32,123 bases of DNA, from positions 1-32,123 of the forward strand of contig JAHCSU010000694.1 of assembly GCA_023522315.1 (NCBI GenBank), written 5' to 3'. The notes beneath the pieces were generated by a model. That model was not told where the DNA came from, did not search any database, and saw only the letters and a program-made list of their open reading frames with translations. The translations under genes were made by a program, and so were the position numbers. The stretch is from Nostoc sp. CCCryo 231-06. GTDB lineage: Bacteria > Cyanobacteriota > Cyanobacteriia > Cyanobacteriales > Nostocaceae. The first letter of the stretch is position 1; every line of letters begins with the position of its first letter. This document shows, one piece after another, positions 24,897-32,123 of this stretch.

Positions 24897-25214
24897 ATGT
24901 ATTTAGGACGAGCTTCTATATCCAACCTCCGCACTTTTCTGGCAGGTTACTGCTTTGATCGTCGCCAGATAGGAATCCCTCAAACATCACAAGAACAGCA
25001 GTTTTGCGAATTTCAAACCTGGATTCAGCAGAGATTCAATTTAACTTCCAATCAGACTTGGGATCAGATTATTCTATTTTTCTCCCAAGATGAACATACT
25101 GCCTTAGAGCAGTTTTTCAAACTGTTTGATGAATTCATCCAAACAGAACATCCGAGAGAACTTCAACCAAATACAACGAATAACTTGATAGTGGTTTCAG
25201 GGACTCAAGAGTGA
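24897..25214 (+). CDS. Probable immunity protein with lost upstream start
   Basis: A 105-residue acidic, helical protein (MYLGRASISNLRTFLAGY; FQTWIQQRFNLTSNQTWDQI; LFFSQDEHTALEQFFKLFDEF) of a type usually found directly downstream of cyanobacterial papain-fold toxin genes, hence presumed immunity. The frame is open upstream to 24801 and encodes VDLYDLICNIQKRPA just before MYLG; homologues as I remember them begin there. At the expected start is ATA (24849), preceded by GAGGGACAG with good ribosome-site spacing. The original ATG may thus have mutated to ATA, leaving ATG 24897 as the first normal start. It lies 61 bp after the broken toxin gene. Confidence 0.6.
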   Translation: MYLGRASISNLRTFLAGYCFDRRQIGIPQTSQEQQFCEFQTWIQQRFNLTSNQTWDQIILFFSQDEHTALEQFFKLFDEFIQTEHPRELQPNTTNNLIVVSGTQE

Positions 25215-25265
25215 AAAACACCACTCTCGAAGCTGACTTAATTGTGCTATTAACAACATATTTGC

Positions 25266-25811
25266 TCAACAGGATGCTTCCACTAATCTGATTTCTCTAA
25301 TTCTCCTCTGTTTGTTGGTGGAAAAGAGTAAACCACCATAAGCATCATTTGGATATACTAAATTCTTTTCACTATCAATTGTTGATAACAATGTAGAGTA
25401 TGCTTTCTGAACAGTATTTATACGATCACCTACCTTTACCCCGTTCTCAGTAGGATAACGCGAACTAGAAGCACTAATTTGATGCACTTCACTTTTACTG
25501 GCATTATTAGAAGTTGAAAGTCCCTCAATTTCTAATCCGTTGTATTTCCAAGTAGTAATATAGGAGGTATAACAAACGTCGTCATACTTTGTAGTTCGAC
25601 TCTTAGGTTTACCCAATTTTTTGATAATATCCTTTTCTTTCATCCCCAGCTTAATATCACCTATGGATATTTTAGACACATCAATTGCTTCTTTACTGGA
25701 CTTATCAAGAAGATTGCTACGATAGTTTGAACTGTTATTCTCACCTATAGCTATAGGATTTACAGCTAGTAGTATCCCAAAACCAATTCCTGCTGCTAAT
25801 TTTTTAAACAT
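25266..25811 (-). CDS. Small exported protein, SmpA/OmlA-like pattern
   Basis: A 181-residue protein with a clear signal peptide (MFKKLAAGIGFGILLAVNPIAIG). The mature part has ISIGDIKLGMKEKDIIKKLG then KPKS, which resembles the SmpA/BamE-type start (lGm...V...lGkP). A second similar element is NGVKVGDRINTVQKAYSTL. One Cys pair (Cys85 near DDVCYTSY and the C-terminal Cys181) could form a disulfide. Function is unknown; the fold guess is low-confidence. It is monocistronic on the minus strand, starting at ATG 25811. It flanks the accessory patch and looks intact. Confidence 0.7.
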   Translation of the reverse strand: MFKKLAAGIGFGILLAVNPIAIGENNSSNYRSNLLDKSSKEAIDVSKISIGDIKLGMKEKDIIKKLGKPKSRTTKYDDVCYTSYITTWKYNGLEIEGLSTSNNASKSEVHQISASSSRYPTENGVKVGDRINTVQKAYSTLLSTIDSEKNLVYPNDAYGGLLFSTNKQRRIREIRLVEASC

Positions 25812-25919
25812 AACCTGACTTGAGGTATTGCTAGTTTAAAAAATTATGCCACTATTTAAGTAAAAGCCCTCTGGAAATAGTTTGTTTTTTTCGCGCCGAC
25901 TTACTTAGACGTAAATAAT

Positions 25920-26333
25920 TTACACTTTTGACTTAACTGCTGGCTGTGATGTTTGTAAAGACTGGGGCAAACTCCAGTCGGGACGCAAGCTAGCGGCGTT
26001 GCGTAAATAGATATGATGAATTGAGGCGGAGGCTGGCAGATAGGCGTGGATTAAGAACCGAATGCAGCGCTGTAAGCTGCCTTCGACATGCATTTGCTGC
26101 ACATCCAACATGGCCACATTATCCCAACCAGGACGCGCTCTAGCGATCGCAGCTGGAAAAATAGCATCCAAATCGCGTGTCACTGAGAAAGTCACACTAA
26201 TCATGTCCGTCGGCTGGAATTGATTCCGGTTTTCTAGTTCATCTAGTAGTTCTGTCACTACCTCTCGCATTGCCTCAACGGTATTTTCTGAAACGGTTGT
26301 TGCTCCGCGAATAGCCCGCATTTGCCACTCCAC
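25920..26333 (-). CDS. aroH: Chorismate mutase, AroH type
   Basis: Converts chorismate to prephenate for phenylalanine and tyrosine synthesis. The protein is of the monofunctional AroH class: RAIRGATTVSENT at the N-terminus, ISVTFSVTRDLDAIFPAAIAR in the middle, and HHIYLRNAASLRPD near the C-terminus, holding the active-site Arg and Tyr-type positions of the family. I choose GTG 26333 (VEWQMRAIRG) because AAGGAGG lies eight bases upstream and family members start with a similar MEW. The longer TTG 26339 would be only two bases from that site, and ATG 26321 twenty. It is downstream of sppA on the same strand, with a hairpin repeat between. Confidence 0.93.
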   Translation of the reverse strand: MEWQMRAIRGATTVSENTVEAMREVVTELLDELENRNQFQPTDMISVTFSVTRDLDAIFPAAIARARPGWDNVAMLDVQQMHVEGSLQRCIRFLIHAYLPASASIHHIYLRNAASLRPDWSLPQSLQTSQPAVKSKV

Positions 26334-26366
26334 GCCCAAATCCTCCTTAAAAGAAAAAAGTTAGGG

Positions 26367-26423
26367 GTTAGGAGTTAAGAGTGAGAAATTGAGAGTTTTA
26401 ACTCGTCACTCATAACTCCTAAC
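26367..26423. repeat. Inverted heptamer repeat between sppA and aroH
   Basis: GTTAGGAGTTAAGAGTGAG (26367-26385) pairs at 17 of 19 positions with GTCACTCATAACTCCTAAC (26405-26423), loop 19 nt. It is made of TTAGGAG-type heptamers in opposite orientation. In the sppA-aroH transcript it would form a long hairpin that may attenuate or process the message. Confidence 0.75.
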
Positions 26424-26428
26424 TCATA

Positions 26429-27250
26429 TTAGGGTCGATATAACCATAAGGGTAAACCACTAGTAGACACTTCAAATTCGAGCCAATCAATTCCAGATCG
26501 AATTCCTAATGAAACTTGACGACTTCCTGGTAGAAGGCGACTCAATAAAGGTTTACGTTCTTCTAGGGTATAGCAGAGAGTTTTTTCTGGATCAAGTCCG
26601 ACTAGTTCTGCTGTCCAGCGACGGGCATCTTCTTCTGTGCCCAGGCGATCTACAACACCCAATTCTAGAGCTTGCTGTCCAGTAAAAATCCGTCCATCGG
26701 CGAAACTTTTCACAGCTTCTACTGTTAAAGAACGGCCATCAGCTACTGTTTGGACAAACTGCTGATAACTTGTGTCAATCAATTCTTGCAGGATGTTTTC
26801 TTCTGGTTGAGTCAGTTGCCGATCAAAAGCCAAAATGTCTTTGTAAGGGCCAGACTTAATTACCTGGAAGGAAACACCGATTTTTTCTAGCAAACGTTCT
26901 AAGTTATTCCCACGCAGAATCACACCAATACTACCTGTAATCGTACCTGGGTTGGCTACGATGTGTTCGGCTCCCATACCGATGTAGACTCCTCCAGAAG
27001 CCGAAATATTGCCAAAGCTAGCGACGATTTTGATTTTTTCGCGCAAACGCTTCAGGGCGCTGTAGATTTCTTGGGAATCTCCGACTGTACCGCCAGGGCT
27101 ATCGATACGTAGCAATAATGCCGGAAACTTTTTTTCTTCTACAGTTTTCAGGGCTTCTAGGACGCGTTTGCGAGTAGCACCGGCGATCGCACCAGTAATT
27201 TCAATCCGCGCAATTTGTTTTCTAAACTTGGGCTTAAACGGCCAAATCAT
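26429..27250 (-). CDS. sppA: Signal peptide peptidase SppA, short form
   Basis: A 273-residue serine protease of the S49 family (short, single-domain SppA). Nucleophile Ser85 is in NISASGGVYIG, and the catalytic Lys137 is in SGPYKDILA. RIDSPGG (48-54) is the usual glycine-rich oxyanion segment. There is no clear N-terminal membrane anchor: the chain begins MIWPFKPKFRKQIARIEITG, so it may be peripheral or cytosolic, as for some cyanobacterial SppA. Likely role: digestion of cleaved signal peptides or membrane protein turnover. It starts at ATG 27250. Confidence 0.95.
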   Translation of the reverse strand: MIWPFKPKFRKQIARIEITGAIAGATRKRVLEALKTVEEKKFPALLLRIDSPGGTVGDSQEIYSALKRLREKIKIVASFGNISASGGVYIGMGAEHIVANPGTITGSIGVILRGNNLERLLEKIGVSFQVIKSGPYKDILAFDRQLTQPEENILQELIDTSYQQFVQTVADGRSLTVEAVKSFADGRIFTGQQALELGVVDRLGTEEDARRWTAELVGLDPEKTLCYTLEERKPLLSRLLPGSRQVSLGIRSGIDWLEFEVSTSGLPLWLYRP

Positions 27251-27794
27251 GAGCTGTCAACATACCTCGTAATAAACTTAATATAAGATGCCCAACGGTC
27301 AGACGACCTCTTTTGCTCTGTTAAGAAACATGAGCAGGCATTGTGAGCATCAGGATTTTAAGGAAATTTTTATATTTTGCAGTGAGTTTTATTTGATATT
27401 CTCAATGAATGCTAATCAAGTCCTTAAAGATTGCAGATAACACAAAACGCCAAACTCTAGTCTAGCGTCCAGCATAATGATTTAGCAGAGACTATTTTAG
27501 CTGTTTTGCGGAATTAAAATCCTACAACCCTTAGTATTATGACTTTTTTACCTTTTGAGGGTTGCTTTACTACGGTCGCACACCTGTACTAGTTCTCAGT
27601 AATTAATAACTAATAACTAATAAATAATAAATATTTAATCAATAACTTCGGCACTCAATTTAATTAATAAAATTCATTGAGCAACACTAATCCCTATTTA
27701 GGTAAAAACCAGTAGTGCTTTCACTTTAGGGAATATTACTTTTTCCTATTTTGTACAGATCATGAGCATCTGACGAAGCTATTTCCACTGCTTA
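27251..27794. other. Intergenic region upstream of sppA
   Basis: 544 bp without a supported gene. It should contain the sppA promoter. An AT-rich heptamer array lies at 27602-27632. I checked 27290-27370 for an RNA gene and see no cloverleaf or clear stem set. Confidence 0.5.
27602..27632. repeat. AT-rich heptamer repeats
   Basis: About four copies of an ACTAATA-type unit (TTAATAACTAATAACTAATA then AATAATAAAT). An STRR-like tandem repeat in intergenic DNA. Confidence 0.7.
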
Positions 27795-28088
27795 TTAATC
27801 AATTCGTAAAATTTGACACCGATAATAAACATACGTGTCAAACAGTGCGCCGACGAAACTACAGGTCAAACTAATCACAAATAATCCACGGAGGGGAGTT
27901 CCACTGCCAAAGGTGGCGAGAAAATGCATAATCTGAGTAGCGATCGCCTCAGTTAACTCTTGTAAACCGGGGAAGTAACCGATGAAGGTTAAAAGGACTA
28001 GCCCGCCGCCAACTAGTAACATGGGAGCGACAAAACTAAAAATGATCGTCAGTAGTAGGGAGCGGAGAAAGTTGGTGAAAATAGTCAT
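27795..28088 (-). CDS. Small conserved membrane protein
   Basis: A 97-residue protein with two or three hydrophobic helices: about 8-36 (LRSLLLTIIFSFVAPMLLVG), a weaker 45-60, and 68-88 (GLFVISLTCSFVGALFDTYV). It has few charged residues. I do not recognise a family with a known function. It starts at ATG 28088. It is isolated by gene-free spacers on both sides, so it is probably transcribed alone. Confidence 0.65.
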   Translation of the reverse strand: MTIFTNFLRSLLLTIIFSFVAPMLLVGGGLVLLTFIGYFPGLQELTEAIATQIMHFLATFGSGTPLRGLFVISLTCSFVGALFDTYVYYRCQILRID

Positions 28089-28563
28089 TTAAGACAAACT
28101 CCGTGAGTAGAGATGACAAGAGCTAGATAGCAGTTCGTCATTTTCTACAATACGTGCGATCGCTCCTGACCAGCCAATTTGTCAAAAATCTTAAGTTTTC
28201 ATTAAAATAAACGGCTACCAGTTACAGCACATGCTGGGGGACTCAAAAAAATTTTAATCTACAAAACCTTTGCACAATCAAGGTTATAGCTAAGGTTAGC
28301 ACCTATTTATTGGTTTGCAGCACCTTTAATAACAGGTTCATTTTCTGAGAGGATCTTTAATCTAAGTTAATATTCAGTCTCATTGGGAGGGGGGAGCAGG
28401 GGAGGCAGAATAAGAACTACTGATTATTGAGCAATGCCCAATGCCCAATGCCCAATGCCCCATGCCCCATGCCCAATGCCCCATTCCCCATTCCCCATTC
28501 CCCATTCCCTATCCCAATGACTTCCGCTATTCTTAAGGCAGTCACCGAGTTAGCTACAGAACA
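28089..28563. other. Intergenic region with heptamer array
   Basis: 475 bp upstream of the MlaE-type permease. The left part is AT-rich, presumably the promoter of the small membrane protein. The right part has a G-rich stretch (28385-28405), the heptamer array at 28432-28515, and a 16-codon open frame (28517-28567). Confidence 0.5.
28432..28515. repeat. Array of twelve 7-bp repeats
   Basis: Exactly twelve contiguous heptamers: four CAATGCC, two CCATGCC, one CAATGCC, four CCATTCC and one CTATCCC. The blocks of identical variants show recent local expansions. It ends one base before a possible start codon (28517) and 48 bp before the permease start. Confidence 0.9.
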
Positions 28564-29358
28564 TTGAACCAGACTACATCCAAATCCAGTTTAGGAGAAT
28601 GGAGTCAGCGGCTGCTGGCGGCGATTTTTCTGGGTGGGCAAGTACTAGTTCACCTATTGAGGGGCAAAATCCATCGGGGCAACACCTTGCAACAAATGGC
28701 AGCAGTTGGGCCAGATTCCTTATTTATTGCCCTATTGACGGCTATTTTTGTTGGCGCGGTGTTTACCATTCAGGTAGCGCGGGAATTTATCAACTTTGGC
28801 GCAGGAAACATTATCGGCGGAGTGCTTTCTGTCGCGTTGACACGAGAACTCGCTCCCGTGTTGACAGCAGTGGTTTTGGCTGGGCGAGTCGGTTCTGCCT
28901 TTGCAGCCGAAATCGGTACCATGCGAGTCACAGAACAAATCGATGCCATGTTGATGTTGAAAACAGATCCAATCGATTACCTGGTTATTCCCCGCGTTCT
29001 TGCTTGCTGTTTAATGCTACCAATTTTAACCCTCCTGTCTTTGGTAACAGGGATGTTCGGGGGATTAATAATTGCGACAAATCTCTACAACCTGTCTGAT
29101 ACGGGATTCCTAGACTCAGCCCGTAACTTTCTTGGTATCTGGGATATTATTAGCGCCATGATTAAGGCGTGTTGTTTTGGCACTTTAATCGCCGTAATTG
29201 GTTGCAGTTGGGGGCTAACAACAACAGGAGGAGCCAAAGGTGTAGGACAGTCAACCACAAGTGCTGTTGTGACTGCTTTGCTAATTATATTTGTTAGCAA
29301 CTTTTTTCTTTCTTGGTTAATGTTTCAGGGGACTGGCAGTGCATTCTTAGGGCTATAA
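28564..29358 (+). CDS. MlaE-family ABC transporter permease
   Basis: A 264-residue inner-membrane permease of the MlaE/YrbE family, part of ABC systems that move lipids between membranes. Family hallmarks are QMAAVGPDSLFIALLTA, FTIQVAREFINFGA, ALTRELAPVLTAVVLAGRVG and FAAEIGTMRVTEQIDAM. Five hydrophobic segments are visible. The only usable in-frame start is TTG 28564, as no ATG or GTG lies between the upstream TAA (28534) and the conserved region. A 16-codon frame from ATG 28517 ends with TGA overlapping this TTG. The ATPase and MCE partners are not in the window. Downstream DUF3119, DUF3086 and plsY on the same strand suggest a lipid-related neighbourhood. Confidence 0.92.
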   Translation: MNQTTSKSSLGEWSQRLLAAIFLGGQVLVHLLRGKIHRGNTLQQMAAVGPDSLFIALLTAIFVGAVFTIQVAREFINFGAGNIIGGVLSVALTRELAPVLTAVVLAGRVGSAFAAEIGTMRVTEQIDAMLMLKTDPIDYLVIPRVLACCLMLPILTLLSLVTGMFGGLIIATNLYNLSDTGFLDSARNFLGIWDIISAMIKACCFGTLIAVIGCSWGLTTTGGAKGVGQSTTSAVVTALLIIFVSNFFLSWLMFQGTGSAFLGL

Positions 29359-29376
29359 AAGTGAGGAGTTAGGAGT

Positions 29377-29436
29377 TAGGAGTTAAGAGTTATGAGTTAA
29401 AACTCCTCACTCCTAACTGATAACTCTTAACTCCTA
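29377..29436. repeat. Near-perfect 23-bp inverted repeat
   Basis: The 23-bp arm 29377-29399 (begins TAGGAGTTAAGAGTTA) pairs with 29414-29436 (ends AACTCTTAACTCCTA) with a single mismatch, loop 14 nt. Built of GAGTTAG heptamers, it resembles the repeat at 26367-26423. It lies 19 bp after the permease stop and may terminate or stabilise that transcript. Confidence 0.85.
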
Positions 29437-29478
29437 AAATAGAAGAGATGCCTAGTAAATAAAACAGGATTTAAGACT

Positions 29479-29865
29479 GTGACCAGTTCATTTGCTCCTA
29501 ACTCCACATCAACTGTGGAACTCAAGCCTAGTTACAATCTACCTATAGTGTTGGTGATTGCCGCTATTCCACTACTGTTGGTACAACCGTGGGTAGGCTC
29601 CGTTATTACACTGTTTGGTTTGTTTCTCATGTTTCAGGCGTTAACGCTGCGTTTGCAATTTACCGCCACCGACTTAGATATTTACAGAGGCGAAAAATTG
29701 ATTCGGCGCTTTCCCTACCAGGAATGGCAAAACTGGCGGATCTTCTGGAATGGAGTCCCGATCCTGTTTTACTTTAAAGAAATTAAAAGTATTCATTTTT
29801 TGCCGATTTTATTTGATCCCAATACCTTGAAAACTTGCTTAGAACAACGTTGTCCGCGTATTTAG
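29479..29865 (+). CDS. DUF3119 family membrane protein
   Basis: A 128-residue conserved cyanobacterial and plastid-type protein of the DUF3119 family, function unknown. Two close hydrophobic segments form an N-terminal hairpin (about 20-37, NLPIVLVIAAIPLLLV, and 39-58, GSVITLFGLFLMFQAL). A PH-like beta stretch follows (LRLQFTATDLDIYRGEKLI; WRIFWNGVPILFYFKE). It starts at GTG 29479 with AGGA nine bases upstream. It sits between the MlaE-type permease and the DUF3086 gene, an arrangement I recall as common in cyanobacteria. Confidence 0.85.
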   Translation: MTSSFAPNSTSTVELKPSYNLPIVLVIAAIPLLLVQPWVGSVITLFGLFLMFQALTLRLQFTATDLDIYRGEKLIRRFPYQEWQNWRIFWNGVPILFYFKEIKSIHFLPILFDPNTLKTCLEQRCPRI

Positions 29866-29936
29866 TCCTGAGTTTGATCTGTGCTGAGTCGTTTCGATCT
29901 AGACTCATAACTCAGCACTCATAACTCAGGACTTTT
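29865..29936 (+). terminator. Hairpin terminator after the DUF3119 gene
   Basis: GTCCTGAGTT (29865-29874) pairs with AACTCAGGAC (29923-29932), and an inner pair GTGCTGAGT (29881-29889) / ACTCAGCAC (29910-29918) extends it. TTTT follows directly (29933-29936). The long stem and T-run fit an intrinsic terminator, though the arms are again built of repeat heptamers. Confidence 0.65.
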
Positions 29937-30002
29937 ATGGCAGCTTAATTGTAATATTTCTGAAAGCTATTTATTCGCGTCATAGGAATTACACTATTGT
30001 TT

Positions 30003-31265
30003 ATGAACCCAGAGGCATCTCAAACCCCAGAACCAATTGATGAGCGGTTGGCAGAAAAACAAGAACAGAACAATGCAGTTGAACATCCAGTCAATCCATC
30101 TGTTGAGTCAGTGGGAGAAACAGGAGGCGTTAGCTCGTCAGAAGACTACACAGCTTTTGAGCCACTCATCTCCAATGCAGAAGTGGTAGATTCTACAGTA
30201 GAGCTAACAGAAAATTCAAATGGCGAGTTTGTAGCGCAGTCGGAACCGGAAAATACCGCACTGGAATCAGAAAACCATTCATTATATGCAGAAGCACAGC
30301 AGCGAGTAGCAGAGTTGCAGAGCGCTGAAGCTGCTCTCAAAGAAGAAATAGCCAAGCTGCAAGCTTTTTACAAAAACCTTCAGGCACAAGTGGGTGAAAC
30401 TCAGACATCACTGGGACGACTTGTGCAAGAGTCGCTGGTGCAGTTAGAACAACGCAAACAAACCCTGCAAATTTCTGTAGAACAACTAGAACGCCGTCAA
30501 GAACGTATCCGCAACGAGATGCGAACCACTTTTGCCGGAACATCCCAAGACTTGGCAATTCGGGTGCAGGGTTTTAAAGACTATCTCACTGGTAGCTTAC
30601 AGGATTTGGCCGTTGCTGCTGAACAGTTGCAACTAACGCCAAGTGTGGTGGAACGAGAAAAACCATCTGTAAAAGAGACTAAAACAGTTGAACCCCAACC
30701 TGGAATACCCCAATTTGCCCAACAGCAGTTTCAAGATACTACTAAGCAAATTCGCCGCCTAATTGACCAATACCGCAATAAACCAGATTATTATGGGCCA
30801 GCGTGGCAACTACGCCGTACCTTTGAACCAATCCACGCAGAACGAGTCTCTAACTGGTTTTTTACCCAAGGGGGACGGGGTGGTTTGCGGACAATGGGTA
30901 GCCGCTTGCAAAATATTTTGATTGCCTCAGCCGCAATTTCGATATTACACAAGCTGTATGGCGATCGCGTCCGTACTTTAGTCTTAGCCAATACACCAGA
31001 GCGATTAGGTGAATGGCGACGCGGCTTGCAAGACTGTCTAGGAATCGGTCGCCCAGATTTCGGCCCAGACCGGGGCGTGGTATTATTTGAAGCGTCTGAT
31101 GCTCTGGCTCAGAAAGCAGATCGATTGACGAAAGCCAATCAACTGCCCTTAATTATCATTGACGATTCAGAGGAACAAATTAGTTTGTCACTGCTGCAAT
31201 TTCCCCTGTGGTTAGCCTTTGCTCCTGACCCCAAAGCCGTGAGAAACTATGATGATGACTTTTAA
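30003..31265 (+). CDS. DUF3086 family coiled-coil protein
   Basis: A 420-residue protein of the cyanobacterial DUF3086 family, function unknown. Residues 1-95 are acidic and disordered (Glu/Ser/Asn-rich). About 95-180 form a long coiled coil (QQRVAELQSAEAALKEEI; QLEQRKQTLQISVEQLERRQ). The conserved domain (about 230-410) contains KPDYYGPAWQLRRTFEPIHA, NWFFTQGGRGGLRT, and a Rossmann-like end (TLVLANTPERLGEW; PLIIIDDSEEQ). No signal or membrane segment is present, so it is cytosolic. The frame opens at TTG 29997, but ATG 30003 is preferred. It is followed by a clear terminator. Confidence 0.88.
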   Translation: MNPEASQTPEPIDERLAEKQEQNNAVEHPVNPSVESVGETGGVSSSEDYTAFEPLISNAEVVDSTVELTENSNGEFVAQSEPENTALESENHSLYAEAQQRVAELQSAEAALKEEIAKLQAFYKNLQAQVGETQTSLGRLVQESLVQLEQRKQTLQISVEQLERRQERIRNEMRTTFAGTSQDLAIRVQGFKDYLTGSLQDLAVAAEQLQLTPSVVEREKPSVKETKTVEPQPGIPQFAQQQFQDTTKQIRRLIDQYRNKPDYYGPAWQLRRTFEPIHAERVSNWFFTQGGRGGLRTMGSRLQNILIASAAISILHKLYGDRVRTLVLANTPERLGEWRRGLQDCLGIGRPDFGPDRGVVLFEASDALAQKADRLTKANQLPLIIIDDSEEQISLSLLQFPLWLAFAPDPKAVRNYDDDF

Positions 31266-31273
31266 ATGAGTCA

Positions 31274-31318
31274 CTTGTACTGAGCGTAGTCGAAGTATTA
31301 GTCATTGGTCATTGGTCA
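31274..31318. repeat. Nostoc intergenic repeats
   Basis: CTTGTACTGAGCGTAGTCGA (then AGTA, 31274-31297) is a dispersed repeat word I recognise from Nostoc genomes. It is followed by two GTCATTG heptamers (31301-31314). Confidence 0.6.
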
Positions 31319-31342
31319 AGAGTAATACCTCTTGACTTTTTT
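31315..31342 (+). terminator. Rho-independent terminator after DUF3086 gene
   Basis: GTCAAGAG (31315-31322), loop TAATAC, CTCTTGAC (31329-31336), then TTTTTT. This is a perfect 8-bp stem with a six-T tail, the cleanest intrinsic terminator in the window. It implies plsY has its own promoter in the next ~55 bp. Confidence 0.85.
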
Positions 31343-31396
31343 AAATTTTGTTAGCGCAACGTTAGCGAGTCTTCGAGCGTCATTTTGAATTTTATT

Positions 31397-32077
31397 ATGG
31401 CTATTTGGTTAACTCTGTGCGGGGCAATTATCGTCATAGCTTACCTATTGGGTTCTTTTCCCACAGGGTACATTGCTGTGAAGCAGCTAAAAGGTATTGA
31501 TATTCGGGAAGTTGGTTCAGGTTCCACTGGAGCAACTAATGTACTAAGAACCTTGGGGAAAGGGCCAGGAGCATTCGTTTTAGTACTTGATGCCTTAAAG
31601 GGAGTATTAGCGATCGCTCTAGTTTACTGGTTATTCAATTTTAATCCAACTCAAAATTATATCCCCCCAACGGTAGATGCACAAATATGGCAACCGTGGA
31701 TAGTAACAATAGCTGGGTTAGCTGCCATTCTGGGACATAGTAAATCAATTTTTTTGGGCTTTACCGGTGGTAAATCCGTGGCTATCAGCTTGGGGATTTT
31801 GTTGGCAATGAGTTGGCAGATAGGTTTAGCAACAGCAGGTGTGTTTGCCATCGTCGTGGCGATATCGCGGATTGTCTCTTTGAGTTCAATTGCAGGTGCG
31901 ATCGCTGTTTCCATTTTCATGGTAATTTTGCATCAACCGTTACCCTATATTCTGTTTGGGATTGCCGGTGGATTATATGTGATTTTGCGCCATCGCACTA
32001 ATATTGAACGACTGCTTGCGGGAACGGAGCCAAAAATTGGGCAAAATGTAGTGACGCCAGAACAAACTGCAAATTGA
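31397..32077 (+). CDS. plsY: Glycerol-3-phosphate acyltransferase PlsY
   Basis: An integral membrane enzyme that transfers acyl groups from acyl-phosphate to the sn-1 position of glycerol-3-phosphate, the first step of phospholipid and glycolipid synthesis. The 226-residue chain has five or so hydrophobic helices and the three PlsY motifs: LLGSFPTGYI (17-26), REVGSGSTGATNVLRTLGKG (37-56) and GHSKSIFLGFTGGKS (113-127). The reading frame is open from TTG 31385; ATG 31397 (MAIWLTLCGA) is preferred. The upstream terminator suggests an independent transcript. The MlaE-type permease nearby fits a membrane-lipid theme. Confidence 0.95.
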   Translation: MAIWLTLCGAIIVIAYLLGSFPTGYIAVKQLKGIDIREVGSGSTGATNVLRTLGKGPGAFVLVLDALKGVLAIALVYWLFNFNPTQNYIPPTVDAQIWQPWIVTIAGLAAILGHSKSIFLGFTGGKSVAISLGILLAMSWQIGLATAGVFAIVVAISRIVSLSSIAGAIAVSIFMVILHQPLPYILFGIAGGLYVILRHRTNIERLLAGTEPKIGQNVVTPEQTAN

Positions 32078-32123
32078 TATATTTTTTACCCCTGTACTTC
32101 AGCCTGGGTTAAGCTTACGAATT

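Noticed and set aside
27290..27370. Possible tRNA or small RNA upstream of sppA
   Set aside because: No cloverleaf, T-loop GTTCRA or paired acceptor ends could be found.
28432..28515. Possible CRISPR array
   Set aside because: The units are 7 bp and contiguous with no spacers; this is a short tandem repeat array.

Overview
The window looks like chromosome of a filamentous, probably heterocyst-forming cyanobacterium of the Nostoc/Anabaena group. The octamer GCGATCGC (HIP1) recurs at roughly one per kb by eye. Intergenic regions carry heptameric short tandem repeats and hairpin mini-repeats typical of Nostocales. Gene content is cyanobacterial: a HetZ-type protein, CrtR-type carotenoid hydroxylase, pyruvate kinase with a PEP-utiliser tail, DUF3119 and DUF3086 proteins, and AroH. 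I saw no rRNA or tRNA gene, CRISPR array or transposase.

Layout. 1-770 is a long non-coding leader. 795-1970 (+) encodes a HetZ-related protein and 2503-3186 (+) a Crp/Fnr-type regulator. 3397-14105 (-) is a five-gene cellulose-synthesis and export operon, transcribed in this order: outer-membrane barrel with a proline-rich repeat linker, TPR protein, GH8 endoglucanase lipoprotein, BcsB-like subunit, cellulose synthase with PilZ domain. Divergent from it lies a putative envelope lipoprotein (14318-15112, +). Next come a membrane/coiled-coil protein of unknown function (15423-16220, -) and a secreted GH5 glycanase with a CBM2-type cellulose-binding module (16797-18395, +). Thus 3.4-18.4 kb reads as an exopolysaccharide island: the inner-membrane synthase and BcsB make and hand over glucan, the TPR protein and barrel form a split version of BcsC, and GH8 and GH5 trim or remodel the fibre.

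18.4-23.5 kb is housekeeping: an M61 PDZ peptidase, pyruvate kinase and beta-carotene hydroxylase. 23.4-25.3 kb is a scarred accessory patch. A DUF433/DUF5615 toxin-antitoxin pair sits between intact crtR and a 270-bp second copy of the crtR 3' end. A papain-fold toxin gene follows, broken in frame by a mini-repeat. After it comes its likely immunity gene, whose original start codon seems to have mutated from ATG to ATA.

25.3-32.1 kb returns to ordinary genes: a small exported protein, chorismate mutase AroH, a short SppA peptidase, a small membrane protein, then a probable lipid-related run of MlaE-type permease, DUF3119, DUF3086 and PlsY, separated by repeat-derived hairpins.

The most interesting signals are the split, overlapping BcsC equivalent; a probable second PilZ-like segment at the end of the synthase; a shared TTTACGTAAA palindrome upstream of bcsB and of the GH5 gene; the mosaic crtR duplication around the toxin-antitoxin pair; and the decaying toxin/immunity pair.
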